Below are positions 34,453 to 43,726 of a stretch of 64,000 nt of DNA, in pieces. Numbering within the stretch: position 1 is the first letter of the stretch; each line of letters opens with the position of its first letter. This DNA is from Pseudomonas mandelii (GTDB lineage: Bacteria > Pseudomonadota > Gammaproteobacteria > Pseudomonadales > Pseudomonadaceae): assembly GCF_006438925.1 (NCBI RefSeq), contig NZ_RCZA01000011.1, positions 85,699 through 149,698 of the forward strand. The letters run 5' to 3'. The position numbers and the translations under genes are program-made. The notes below the pieces were generated by a model. That model ran no database searches, had not been told where the DNA came from, and saw nothing but the letters and a program-made list of their open reading frames with translations.

Positions 34453-36714
34453 ATGTCGCGCCAACAACCACAATTACCAGTCAGTTCACCGCGTTTGCTC
34501 GCGTCTGCAATTGGCGTGGCAATCACTGCCAGCTCTGCCGGCCACATGGCTTTCGCGGCTGAAAAAGTCGACGAAAAAGCACCGAGCAATGTGATTTCCC
34601 TGGGGGCTACTGCTGTCACCGGCGAAGCCCAGGACGAGACCTCCTACAAAACCGATACGTCGGCCAACAAGAAATACACTGCGCCGCTGCGCGAAACGCC
34701 GAAAAGCATCACCGTTATTCCACAACAAGTGATTCGCGACACGGGCGCCACCAGCCTGGTCGACGCGCTGCGCACCACACCGGGTATCACGTTCGGTGCC
34801 GGTGAAGGCGGCAACCCGGCCGGCGATCGCCCGATCATTCGCGGCTTCAACGCAGAAAGCGACGTGTTCATCGACGGCATGCGCGACCCGGCCTCCCAGA
34901 GCCGCGAGATCTTCAACGTAGAATCGATCGAAGTCAGCAAGGGCCCAGGATCAGCCTTCACCGGCGCCGGTTCCACCGGTGGCAGCCTGAACCTGGTGAG
35001 CAAGACCGCCAAACTGGGCAATTCGTACAACGGCGGTTTCACCTGGGGCTCGGACCAGACCAAGCGCACCACCCTCGACCTGAACCAGCAGATGACCGAC
35101 ACCTCGGCCTTCCGCCTGAACCTGATGAAGCACGAAGCCAACGTCGCCGGCCGTGATGCCGTGGACGTCAGTCGTTGGGGCGTAGCACCTTCCTTCGCGT
35201 TTGGCCTGGGCACCGACACCCGCCTGACCGTCGGCTACTACCACGTCGAAACCGACGACATGCCCGACTACGGCCTCCCGCTGACCTTGAGCCCCAACCG
35301 CAGCAAGTACAACGTCGATAAACCTGTGCATGTCGATCGCGACAACTTCTACGGCCTCACCGGTCGCGACTATCGCCAGACCAGCAATGACAGCGGCACC
35401 ATCAAGATCGAACACGATCTGAATGATGACCTGACCGTGTCGAACAGCTTCCGCATGTCGCGTTCCACGCTCGATTACATCGTCACCAACCCGGACGACA
35501 GCAAGGGCAACGCGGCGCTTGGCAGCGTGTATCGCGGTGCGAAAAGCCGTAACTCGACGTCCAGTGGCTGGATCAACCAGACCGACCTGAGCGCCAGGTT
35601 CAACACCGGCGCCATCGAGCACAGCCTGGTCACCGGCCTTGAGTTTTCCTATCAAGACACCCACAACCGCCCGTACATCCTGACCTCGGCCGCCAGCGGC
35701 ACCCGGTGCAATCGCGCCCTGTTCAACTCTGGCGACTGCACCAGCCTGCAAAACCCGACGCCTGGGGATCACTGGAACGGCTCGATCACCGACAGCGCCG
35801 CGTTCACCGACACCGACACCAAAACCGCTGCGGCCTACGTGTTCGACACACTGAAGTTCAACGAGCAATGGTCCCTGAACCTGGGCCTGCGTTACGACAA
35901 CTACCAGGTCAAATCCAGCGGCCACGCCAACGCCAGCAGCACAGCGCCAGCGAACGACTTCTCCCGTGAGAACACCAGCGACCTGGTCAACTACCAGATC
36001 GGCGTGGTCTACAACCCGTTGCCTAACGGCAGCATCTACGCGGCTTACTCCACCTCCAGCAACCCGTCCGGTGAAACCAGCGGCAACGGTGGCCTGGACC
36101 TGGCGGCGAACAACAGTGATCTGGACCCGGAAAAGAACCGCAACTACGAGATCGGCACCAAGTGGGACTTCTTCGGTGACGACCTGTCGCTGACCGCCGC
36201 ACTGTTTCGCACCGAGAAAACCAACGCGCGTATGAACGATCCGGATGGCGCCACCACGCAAGTGCTGGACGGCGAGCAGCGGGTCAATGGTGTGGAACTG
36301 AGCTACAGCGGCAAGCTGACCCGTAACTGGAAGGTCTTCGGTGGCTACACCTACATGGAAAGCGAAGTGGTCAAAACCACCCTCGCCGCCGATGAAGGCA
36401 ATCACATGCCAAGCACCCCACGGAACAACTTCACCTTCTGGTCGACCTACGATCTGGTGCCGGACAAGTTGACCGTCGGCGCCGGTGCCACGTTCGTCGA
36501 CTCGCAGTTCGGCAACGTCGCCAACTCGGTGGAGATCCCGTCCTACTGGCGCTACGACGCAATGGCCAGCTACGCCCTGACCAAGAACGTCGACCTGCAA
36601 CTCAACGTGCAGAACCTGACCGACAAGCGTTACTTCGACCAGGTGTTCCAGACGCACTACGCCCACGTGGCGGCGGGTCGTACCGCCCTGCTGAGTGCCA
36701 ACTTCCACTTCTAG
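34453..36714 (+). CDS. piuA: TonB-dependent siderophore receptor PiuA
   Basis: A 753-residue outer-membrane receptor. Signal peptide ends FAA|AEKVDEK; the plug domain starts about residue 65 (APLRETPKSITVIPQQVIRDTGATSLVDALRTTPG split by motif), then a 22-stranded barrel ending in the aromatic SANFHF. PiuA/Fiu-like receptors import catechol-type ferric siderophores and catechol cephalosporins. Start chosen at MSRQQPQLPVSSPRLL. It is divergent from piuC and upstream of a PepSY-flavoreductase, as in P. aeruginosa PA4513-4515. Confidence 0.92.
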   Translation: MSRQQPQLPVSSPRLLASAIGVAITASSAGHMAFAAEKVDEKAPSNVISLGATAVTGEAQDETSYKTDTSANKKYTAPLRETPKSITVIPQQVIRDTGATSLVDALRTTPGITFGAGEGGNPAGDRPIIRGFNAESDVFIDGMRDPASQSREIFNVESIEVSKGPGSAFTGAGSTGGSLNLVSKTAKLGNSYNGGFTWGSDQTKRTTLDLNQQMTDTSAFRLNLMKHEANVAGRDAVDVSRWGVAPSFAFGLGTDTRLTVGYYHVETDDMPDYGLPLTLSPNRSKYNVDKPVHVDRDNFYGLTGRDYRQTSNDSGTIKIEHDLNDDLTVSNSFRMSRSTLDYIVTNPDDSKGNAALGSVYRGAKSRNSTSSGWINQTDLSARFNTGAIEHSLVTGLEFSYQDTHNRPYILTSAASGTRCNRALFNSGDCTSLQNPTPGDHWNGSITDSAAFTDTDTKTAAAYVFDTLKFNEQWSLNLGLRYDNYQVKSSGHANASSTAPANDFSRENTSDLVNYQIGVVYNPLPNGSIYAAYSTSSNPSGETSGNGGLDLAANNSDLDPEKNRNYEIGTKWDFFGDDLSLTAALFRTEKTNARMNDPDGATTQVLDGEQRVNGVELSYSGKLTRNWKVFGGYTYMESEVVKTTLAADEGNHMPSTPRNNFTFWSTYDLVPDKLTVGAGATFVDSQFGNVANSVEIPSYWRYDAMASYALTKNVDLQLNVQNLTDKRYFDQVFQTHYAHVAAGRTALLSANFHF

Positions 36715-36722
36715 CCCAAAAC

Positions 36723-36820
36723 TGTAGGAGCTGCCGAAGGCTCGGGCCGCGTTCGGACGATCTTTGGCATCGCTGAAATTGCCAAAGATCAAAAGATCGC
36801 AGGCTTCGCCAGCTCCTACA
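36723..36820. repeat. Long inverted repeat, family A
   Basis: TGTAGGAGCTGCCGAAGGCT and a near-complement TCGCCAGCTCCTACA. Arms differ at a few places. It follows the piuA stop directly. Confidence 0.8.
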
Positions 36821-36830
36821 TAAGGCCAGG

Positions 36831-36860
36831 CCCCGTTCATCCAGGTGAACGGGGCTTTTG
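36831..36860 (+). terminator. Terminator after piuA
   Basis: GCCCCGTTCA and TGAACGGGGC pair around TCCAGG, followed by TTTTG. It lies between the repeat and the flavoreductase gene. Confidence 0.75.
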
Positions 36861-36941
36861 TGCGTAAAAAGAATGTTTCTCGACAACCCACGGCATAATG
36901 CGCGCCGTGATCATTATTTTCGAACGAACAAGGCGAGCGAC

Positions 36942-39470
36942 GTGTTGAAGAAAACCCTGTTCCAGTTGCACTGGTTTTTCGGCATCAGCGCCGGACTGGT
37001 CCTGGCCCTGATGGGCATCACCGGGGCAACGGTATCTTTTCAGGATGAAATCCTGCGCGCACTGAACCCTTCTGTGCTGCAGGTCGAGAAGCAGGTTGCC
37101 GGCGTCCTGCCGCCCGCCGAACTGGTGGAAAAAATCGAAGGTGCCTCGGGCAAAAAAGTCTCGATGCTCTGGGTCGAAACCGACAGCGGTAACGCCGCGC
37201 GCGCGATCTTTACCCCGCCACCGGGCGAACGACGTGGGCAGATGCGCTACTTCGACCCGTACACCGCCGAGTTCATGGGCGACGCCACTGGCCAGGATTT
37301 CTTCGGCCTGATGCTGCAACTGCACCGCTTCCTCGCCATGGGCGATACCGGTCGGCAAATCACCGGCGCGTGCACGCTGATTCTGCTGTTCTTCTGCCTG
37401 TCCGGTCTTTACCTGCGCTGGCCGCGTCAGTGGAAAAGCTGGCGTGCCTGGCTGACCCTCGACTGGAAGAAAAAAGGCCGCAGCTTCAACTGGGATTTGC
37501 ACTCCGTCGCCGGTACCTGGTGCCTGGTGTTTTACCTCCTGGCAGCGCTCACCGGATTGTCCTGGTCCTATGAGTGGTACAACAAGGGCCTGACCCGATT
37601 GCTTTCCGACTCACCGCAGAACGAGCGCGTTCGCGGCGGTCGCGGTCCTGCGCCAAGCGGCCCGGCGCCCATCGCCGATTACGCCGCGATGTGGAGCAGC
37701 ATTTACAGCGCTGCCGGCCCGGCACTGAGTGCCTACAACATCCGCATGCCGCCCGTGGCCGGACAACCGGCCACCGTGTTCTACCTGTTGAACACCTCAC
37801 CTCACGACCGCGCGCAGAACCAGATCACGCTGGACCCGGCGACCGGTATCGTCGCGCGGCATGATCGCTACAGCGACAAGAGCCTCAAGGCGCAACTGCT
37901 GACCAGCATTTACGCGCTGCACGTCGGCAGCTATTTCGGAATCATCGGGCGGATCATCCTGACGATCAGCGCGCTGACGATGCCGCTGTTTTTCATCACT
38001 GGCTGGTTGTTGTACCTCGATCGTCGACGCAAGAAAAAACAGATCAAGGAGGCCCGCAAAGGCCTCGCACAACCGGGTAGCGACGCGCCTGCATGGCTGA
38101 TCGGCTTCGCCAGCCAGAGCGGCTTTGCCGAGCAACTGGCGTGGCAGACCGCCGGGCAATTGCAGGCTGCGGGCTTGCCGGTGAAGGTTCAGCCGCTGGC
38201 GGACGTCAGCGAGCAAGACTTGCGTGATTCCAGCAATGCGTTGTTCGTGGTCAGCACCTTCGGCGACGGTGAAGCGCCGGACAGCGCCCGAGGGTTTGAG
38301 CGCAAAGTGCTGGCCCGGACGTTGAGCCTGGAAAGCCTGAACTACGCCGTGCTGGGGCTTGGCGATCGCCAGTATCAACATTTCTGCGGGTTCGCTCGAC
38401 GCTTGCACACATGGCTGGGCGAGCACGGCGGCAAGACCCTGTTCGCGCCGGTGGAGGTCGACAGCGGCGACCCTTACGCCTTGCGTCACTGGCAGCAGCA
38501 ACTGGGTCTGCTGACCGGACAGGCGCCCGTGGACACCTGGCAAGCGCCAAGCTATGACAACTGGACCCTGACCCGTCGTGAGTTACTCAACCCTGACAGC
38601 AGCGGTTCGGGCGTTTATTTGCTCGGCCTCACCGCCCCCACCACCAGTAGTTGGCTGGCCGGTGACCTGGTGGAAGTGTTGCCGCGCAATTGTCCGTGGG
38701 CGATCGAACATTTCCTCGATGGCCTGGGCATTGACGGCCGCGCCACGGTTGCGCTCGATGGCCTGTCGCAAACGCTGGAGCAAGCCCTCGCCAGTCGACA
38801 ACTGCCGGAAAACAGAGCTCACCTGGTCGGCCTGCATGCCCAGGCGCTGGTGGATGCGCTGGTGCCCTTGGCCATGCGCGAATACTCCATCGCCTCGATC
38901 GCCGCCGATGGCATCCTCGAACTGATCGTACGCCAGGAACTGCATCCTGACGGCAGCCTGGGTGTCGGCTCCGGCTGGCTGACCGAACACGCCCCGATGG
39001 GCGGCACCATCAGTTTGCGCGTGCGGCGCAACAGCGGTTTCCACCTGCCGACCGAGCCGGTGCCGATGATCCTGCTGGGCAATGGCACCGGCCTGGCCGG
39101 GCTGCGCAGTTTGCTCAAGGCGCGGATCGCCGATGGGCAGCAGCGTCATTGGCTGTTGTTCGGCGAACGCAATCGCGAGCATGACTACTTGTGTCGCGAT
39201 GAGCTTGAGGAGTGGTTGATTTCGGGCGATCTGGAGCGGCTGGACCTGGCATTCTCGCGGGATCAGGCCGAGAAGATCTACGTGCAGGATCGACTGCGCG
39301 AATCGGCGGGCGAGTTGAAAAAATGGCTGGACGAGGGTGCGGTCATTTACATCTGCGGCAGCTTGCAAGGGATGGCTTCAGGCGTGGATCACGTGCTCAA
39401 CGAAATACTCGGAATTGCAGAGGTCGACCGCCTGATCGAGCAAGGTCGCTACCGGCGTGACGTCTATTAA
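36942..39470 (+). CDS. PepSY-membrane / sulfite reductase-like flavoreductase fusion
   Basis: An 842-residue protein starting at GTG (VLKKTLFQLHWFFG) after AAGGCGAG. Residues 1-380 are a PepSY_TM module with four or so membrane helices and periplasmic loops. Next comes a flavodoxin/FMN domain (LIGFASQSGFAEQLAWQ at about 395), then a CysJ-like FAD domain (REYSIAS) and an NAD(P) site (PMILLGNGTGLAGL). It should carry electrons from NADPH to the periplasm, where ferric siderophore could be reduced. It follows piuA, as P. aeruginosa PA4513 does. The reduction role is inferred. Confidence 0.88.
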   Translation: MLKKTLFQLHWFFGISAGLVLALMGITGATVSFQDEILRALNPSVLQVEKQVAGVLPPAELVEKIEGASGKKVSMLWVETDSGNAARAIFTPPPGERRGQMRYFDPYTAEFMGDATGQDFFGLMLQLHRFLAMGDTGRQITGACTLILLFFCLSGLYLRWPRQWKSWRAWLTLDWKKKGRSFNWDLHSVAGTWCLVFYLLAALTGLSWSYEWYNKGLTRLLSDSPQNERVRGGRGPAPSGPAPIADYAAMWSSIYSAAGPALSAYNIRMPPVAGQPATVFYLLNTSPHDRAQNQITLDPATGIVARHDRYSDKSLKAQLLTSIYALHVGSYFGIIGRIILTISALTMPLFFITGWLLYLDRRRKKKQIKEARKGLAQPGSDAPAWLIGFASQSGFAEQLAWQTAGQLQAAGLPVKVQPLADVSEQDLRDSSNALFVVSTFGDGEAPDSARGFERKVLARTLSLESLNYAVLGLGDRQYQHFCGFARRLHTWLGEHGGKTLFAPVEVDSGDPYALRHWQQQLGLLTGQAPVDTWQAPSYDNWTLTRRELLNPDSSGSGVYLLGLTAPTTSSWLAGDLVEVLPRNCPWAIEHFLDGLGIDGRATVALDGLSQTLEQALASRQLPENRAHLVGLHAQALVDALVPLAMREYSIASIAADGILELIVRQELHPDGSLGVGSGWLTEHAPMGGTISLRVRRNSGFHLPTEPVPMILLGNGTGLAGLRSLLKARIADGQQRHWLLFGERNREHDYLCRDELEEWLISGDLERLDLAFSRDQAEKIYVQDRLRESAGELKKWLDEGAVIYICGSLQGMASGVDHVLNEILGIAEVDRLIEQGRYRRDVY

Positions 39471-39474
39471 AAGT

Positions 39475-39632
39475 CCCCTCACCCTAGCCCTCTCCCCAAG
39501 GGGCGAGGGGGCTGACCGAGGTGTCTCACGTTATACATCGACCTGGAAAATCAAGTCGAACTCAGGCTTTGAAAACGATGAAAATCGGCTCCCTTTCCCC
39601 CTCTCTCCTTTGGGGAGAGGGATGGGCGGGCG
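39475..39632. repeat. MITE-like element, left copy
   Basis: Begins with CCCCTCACCCTAGCCCTC and is homologous along its length to the element at 40084: shared CTGACCGAGG, TCTCACGTTA, CGACCTG, AGTCGAACTCAGG and CCCTTTCCCCCTCTC blocks in the same order. The right end (GGGGAGAGGGATGGGCGGG) is a decayed inverted copy of the left. It starts 4 bp after the flavoreductase stop. Confidence 0.75.
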
Positions 39633-39719
39633 GCGTTCCGATGAGGGGTCGATTTCAAGTTGAATCGCAAAATCCCGACTACAGTAAAACCTCCATCCCC
39701 CTTCACACGGACGTGAAGC

Positions 39720-40154
39720 ATGCCCACCCGCCCCTCCTCCAACCAACGCCAATTCGCCCGCCACCTGCGCGCCAACCAAACCGACTGCGAACTCCTCCTC
39801 TGGCAAAGACTCCGCGCCCGGCAAATCGCCAATCTGAAGTTTCGTCGGCAGTTTCCGTGGCCGCCGTACATCCTGGATTTTTATTGCGTAGAACTGAAAC
39901 TGGCCATTGAACTGGATGGTGGTCAGCATTATGAGGCTGGGGCAAAAACACATGACCGGCGTCGAACGCTTTACCTTCAGCAGCAAGGTATTGAGGTTGT
40001 GCGGTTTAGCAATCTGGAGGTAATTGAGCGGATGAGTGAGGTGCTTGAGCAGATCCTGAAGATTGCGGCGAATCGAACATCGCCCCCTCACCCTAGCCCT
40101 CTCCCAGAGGGAGAGGGGACTGACCGAGGCGTCTCACGTTACACGTCGACCTGA
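39720..40154 (+). CDS. DUF559 (PD-(D/E)XK, Vsr-like) nuclease-type protein
   Basis: A 144-residue protein. The DUF559 core is plain: DCELLLWQRLRARQ (E24), KFRRQFPWPPYILDFYC (D53) and LKLAIELDGGQHYE (E64, D66), the layout of a PD-(D/E)XK endonuclease fold related to Vsr. Domain end near residue 118. The last 24 residues (SPPHPSPLPEGEG onward) are encoded by the flanking repeat, so the true domain end is followed by repeat-derived coding. The start has no strong ribosome site. Cellular role of the family is unknown; a link to repeat mobility is a guess from the direct repeats on each side. Confidence 0.78.
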   Translation: MPTRPSSNQRQFARHLRANQTDCELLLWQRLRARQIANLKFRRQFPWPPYILDFYCVELKLAIELDGGQHYEAGAKTHDRRRTLYLQQQGIEVVRFSNLEVIERMSEVLEQILKIAANRTSPPHPSPLPEGEGTDRGVSRYTST

Positions 40155-40242
40155 AAAATCGAGTCGAACTCAGGTTTCGAAAACAACACAAATCTGCTCC
40201 CTTTCCCCCTCTCCCCGCTGGGGAGAGGGCTGGGGTGAGGGG
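40084..40242. repeat. MITE-like element, right copy with terminal inverted repeats
   Basis: About 159 bp. The left end CCCCTCACCC-TAGCCCTCTCCC is matched at the right by GGGGAGAGGGCTGGGGTGAGGGG, inverted, with one mismatch over about 22 bp. Same orientation as the left copy. It overlaps the 3' end of the DUF559 gene and ends 9 bp before the phoD stop. Confidence 0.78.
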
Positions 40243-40250
40243 TGGATCTA

Positions 40251-41792
40251 TCAGACTGGCTGCAATTTCTGTTCGAAAACAGAAACCCCATCCAAATCCC
40301 GCAACACCACACTCATCTCCCCCCTCTGCCCATCAATATTCACCTCACCAAAAAACTGAAACCCGGCAAACGGCGAGGTGTTCTGTGCCGGTGGTGCTTT
40401 CTCGAACACCACCTCGGGACCAAAGGTCTTATCCAGCGAATCAGGTCCGAAACTCCCCGCATTCAGAGGCCCGGCGACAAACTCCCAGAACGGTTCGAAA
40501 TCCTGAAACGCCGCCCGGTCCGGGTGGTAATGATGCGCCGCGCAGTAATGCACATCCGCCGTCAACCAGACAAAATTGCGCACCTGCTGCGCCCGCAGAA
40601 AACCCAACAATTCGGCGATTTCCAGCTCACGTCCCTGGGCCGGTCCCGGGTCGCCGTTGGCCACGGCTTCCCAGCGCGCCACACCGGGGCTGACTTCGCC
40701 GTCCGATACGCCCAGGCCGATGGGCATGTCGGCGGCAATGACTTTCCATTGCGCACTGGAGGCTTTCAACGAAGCCTTCAGCCAGTCCAGTTGTTCTCGA
40801 CCGAGGAAAGGTTTTGCGCCGCCAAGATTGTCGTCATTGGCCCCGCGATAGCTGCGCATGTCGAGCACGAACACATCGAGCAACGGACCGTAACCGAGCT
40901 TGCGATATATCCGCCCGCCGCCATCGGCGCTCTGCAACCGCATCGGTGCGTATTCGAGCCAGGCCTGACGCGCGCGGCCGACCAGGCTGTGGATATCTTT
41001 GCTCTTGTAGCGATCATCCAACTGCTTGCCCGGCGACCAGTTGTTAACCACTTCATGGTCGTCCCATTGCCAGATCTGCGGGACCTCGGCGTTGAAGCGG
41101 CGGATGTTTTCGTCCATCAGGTTGTAGCGGTAATTACCGCGATAGTCGTCGAGGGTTTCGGCGACTTTGCTCTTGGCTTCAGTGGTGATGTTGCGCCACA
41201 CGCGGCCGCTCTCTGTGGTGAGCTGCGCAGGTATGGGACCGTCGGCGTAGATGGTGTAGCCGCTGTGGATAAAGAAGTCTGGCAGGCGCAAACGCATGGC
41301 TTCGTAGATGCGCATGCCACCGATGTCCGGGTTGATGCCGAAGCCCTGGCCAGCGGTGTCGCCGCTCCAGACGAAACGGAGGTCGCGACGGGTTTGCGGC
41401 ACGCTGCGCAGATGGCCGAACCAGGGTTCGCTGGCGACGCCGCTCTGGGCGTCTTCGAAGTGCACTCGGTAGAAAATCGCCTGGTCGGCGGGCAGGCCAG
41501 TGAGTTCGACGCGGGCAGTGAAATCGGTATTGGACACGGCCAATGGCGAGACAAAACGACGGGGGTTGCTGAACAGGCTGCGGGTGTCCCATTCCACCAC
41601 CATGCGCGCCGGGCGATCGCAGCGGCTCCAGATCATCGCCCGGTCGCCCAGCACGTCGCCGGACTGCACGCCATCGGTGAGTTGCGGCCGATCCTTGACC
41701 GAAGCGATCACCGCCGGCGCCAAGCCTGGCAACAACAGCCCGGCACCGACGGCTTGTATGACACGACGACGGCCGAGGTCGAATTCGCTCAT
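40251..41792 (-). CDS. phoD: PhoD-type alkaline phosphatase/phosphodiesterase, Tat-exported
   Basis: A 513-residue protein. The N-terminus has a twin-arginine signal (LGRRRVIQAVGAGLLLPG). The PhoD domain spans about residues 130-450: SGDTAGQGFG (D145), QIWQWDDHEVVNNW, LTADVHYCAAHHYHPD. PhoD enzymes release phosphate from mono- and diesters with Ca/Fe in the periplasm. Residue 179 is Tyr in FFIHSGYTIYADGP, where the family usually has Asp, so the copy may be altered or inactive. I chose the ATG at 41792; upstream in-frame ATGs lack the Tat signal. Confidence 0.87.
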   Translation of the reverse strand: MSEFDLGRRRVIQAVGAGLLLPGLAPAVIASVKDRPQLTDGVQSGDVLGDRAMIWSRCDRPARMVVEWDTRSLFSNPRRFVSPLAVSNTDFTARVELTGLPADQAIFYRVHFEDAQSGVASEPWFGHLRSVPQTRRDLRFVWSGDTAGQGFGINPDIGGMRIYEAMRLRLPDFFIHSGYTIYADGPIPAQLTTESGRVWRNITTEAKSKVAETLDDYRGNYRYNLMDENIRRFNAEVPQIWQWDDHEVVNNWSPGKQLDDRYKSKDIHSLVGRARQAWLEYAPMRLQSADGGGRIYRKLGYGPLLDVFVLDMRSYRGANDDNLGGAKPFLGREQLDWLKASLKASSAQWKVIAADMPIGLGVSDGEVSPGVARWEAVANGDPGPAQGRELEIAELLGFLRAQQVRNFVWLTADVHYCAAHHYHPDRAAFQDFEPFWEFVAGPLNAGSFGPDSLDKTFGPEVVFEKAPPAQNTSPFAGFQFFGEVNIDGQRGEMSVVLRDLDGVSVFEQKLQPV

Positions 41793-41873
41793 GAGGTTCT
41801 CCCTGAAAAGGAAAACTAAAACACGCCCGCATGACTCAGGCATGACACAAAAATCTGCCAGTGCAGCAAATCC

Positions 41874-41967
41874 CCTGTGGGAGCGAGCCTGCTCGCGAAA
41901 GCGGCCTGACAGTCGACGTCTATGTCGAATGTGAGTCCGTCTTCGCGAGCAGGCTCGCTCCCACAGG
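41874..41967. repeat. Inverted repeat, family B
   Basis: CCTGTGGGAGCGAGCCTGCT and its complement, about 45 bp apart. It lies between the phoD upstream region and the fruA 3' end. Confidence 0.85.
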
Positions 41968-41975
41968 ATTGGGTG

Positions 41976-43715
41976 TCAGGCGTTAGCCGGTTCCAGCGCC
42001 AGCTCAACGACTTCCGGCCGCTTGAGCACCGCATACGCCACCGCCGTCAGCAAACTCCCGGCCACAATCGCCAGCAAATAAAGCAGCGCATGGTTGATCG
42101 CATTCGGGATCGCCAGCACGAACAAACCGCCGTGCGGCGCCATCAGTTTGCAGCCGAAGTACATCGACAACGCACCGGTCAGCGCACCACCGGCAATGCT
42201 CGCCGGGATCACCCGCAGCGGGTCTTTCGCGGCAAACGGAATCGCGCCTTCGGAGATGAAGCATAGCCCCAACACCAACGCCGCTTTACCGGCTTCGCGT
42301 TCGGTCTGGGCAAACTTGCGCCGTGCAATAAACGTAGCGATGCCCAAGCCAATCGGCGGCACCATGCCGGCTGCCATGGTCGCGGCCATCGGTGCATAAC
42401 TTTGCGACGCCAGCAGCCCCACCGAGAACGCATACGCGGCTTTGTTGATCGGCCCGCCAAGGTCGACGCACATCATCCCGCCCAGCAACACACCGAGCAG
42501 AATCGCGTTGGTGGTGCCCATGCTGTCGAGGAAGTGCGTGAGCCCTTCGAGCATTCCGGCCACCGGTTTGCCCACCACGTAGATCATCACCAGACCGGTG
42601 AACAGACTCGCCAGCAGCGGAATGATCAGGATCGGTTTCAGCGCCTCAAGACTTTGCGGCAAGCGCGCATAACGGTTGATCGCCTGCGCCGCGTAACCGG
42701 CGATGAAACCGGCAATGATCCCGCCGATAAAACCGGCGCCCAAGGTGCTTGCCAGCAGACCGCCAATCATCCCCGGCGCCAGGCCCGGACGGTCGGCGAT
42801 CGAGTAGGCGATGTAACCCGCCAGCAGTGGCACCATCAACTTGAACGCGGTCTCGCCACCGATCTGCATCAGCGCCGCCGCGAGCGTGCCCGGCTCCTTG
42901 AACGCCGTAATGCCGAACACAAACGACAAGGCGATCATCAGACCGCCCGCCACCACCATCGGCAGCATGAACGACACGCCGGTCAGCAGGTGTTTGTAGA
43001 CGCCGGTTTTCTCTTGCTTGGCCGGGCCTTTGGCACCGCTCGAAGCGGTTTCCTGCGTGCCTTCGGCCAACGCTTTGTTCAGCGTCACCTCGGCTTGTTT
43101 GAGGGCGATGCCGGTACCGCAGCGGTAAATCTTCTTGCCGGCAAAACGCTCGGTGGCGACTTCGATATCGCAGGCCAGCAGCACCACGTCCGCATCGGCA
43201 ATCGCCGCTGCACTCAACGGATTGCGCGCACCGACCGAGCCCTGAGTCTCCACTTGCAGGTCGTAGCCCAGACGCTTGGCCGCTTGCTGCAAAGCCTCGG
43301 CAGCCATGAACGTGTGAGCGACGCCGGTCGGGCACGCGGTAATCGCGACCAGGCGCGGGGCGTTTTTTACGGGGGCTGCAGGCTCGGCCACGGCTTCGGG
43401 GGCGACGTAAACCCGAGCCTCTTCAGCACCGCGACGCAGCACCGCTTCGACATCTTGCAGGGCTTGCGCCGGAGTGCTTTGGAACACCCGCTTGCCGACG
43501 AATCGCGACATGTCCACCGGCGCGCTGGTCACCAGCAACACCCACTCGGCCGCCTCGATCGTGGCCGCCGACAATTGGCGTTCAGGGTGCGCGGCATCGT
43601 TGACTTCGACACTGGTGCTCCAGCCCTGACGCTGAGCCGCCGCGTCGAGCAAACGGGCGCACAGCACACTGGTGACCATGCCGTTCGGGCAGGCCGTAAC
43701 AATGGCTAACTTCAT
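41976..43715 (-). CDS. fruA: Fructose PTS enzyme IIBC
   Basis: A 579-residue inner-membrane PTS permease. An N-terminal IIB-like domain (C9 in TACPNG) precedes the phosphoryl-accepting IIB domain (C128 in ITACPTGVAHTF), then a IIC domain from about residue 235 with eight or so membrane segments. It takes up fructose and makes fructose 1-phosphate with phosphate from FruB. It is the last of fruB-fruK-fruA; its start is 11 bp after the fruK stop. Confidence 0.94.
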   Translation of the reverse strand: MKLAIVTACPNGMVTSVLCARLLDAAAQRQGWSTSVEVNDAAHPERQLSAATIEAAEWVLLVTSAPVDMSRFVGKRVFQSTPAQALQDVEAVLRRGAEEARVYVAPEAVAEPAAPVKNAPRLVAITACPTGVAHTFMAAEALQQAAKRLGYDLQVETQGSVGARNPLSAAAIADADVVLLACDIEVATERFAGKKIYRCGTGIALKQAEVTLNKALAEGTQETASSGAKGPAKQEKTGVYKHLLTGVSFMLPMVVAGGLMIALSFVFGITAFKEPGTLAAALMQIGGETAFKLMVPLLAGYIAYSIADRPGLAPGMIGGLLASTLGAGFIGGIIAGFIAGYAAQAINRYARLPQSLEALKPILIIPLLASLFTGLVMIYVVGKPVAGMLEGLTHFLDSMGTTNAILLGVLLGGMMCVDLGGPINKAAYAFSVGLLASQSYAPMAATMAAGMVPPIGLGIATFIARRKFAQTEREAGKAALVLGLCFISEGAIPFAAKDPLRVIPASIAGGALTGALSMYFGCKLMAPHGGLFVLAIPNAINHALLYLLAIVAGSLLTAVAYAVLKRPEVVELALEPANA

Positions 43716-43726
43716 GACAAACCCTC

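Noticed and set aside
34951..36891. Minus-strand open frame of 646 codons opposite piuA
   Set aside because: The plus-strand frame is a clear TonB receptor; the opposite frame is an effect of GC-rich codon use and has no domain.
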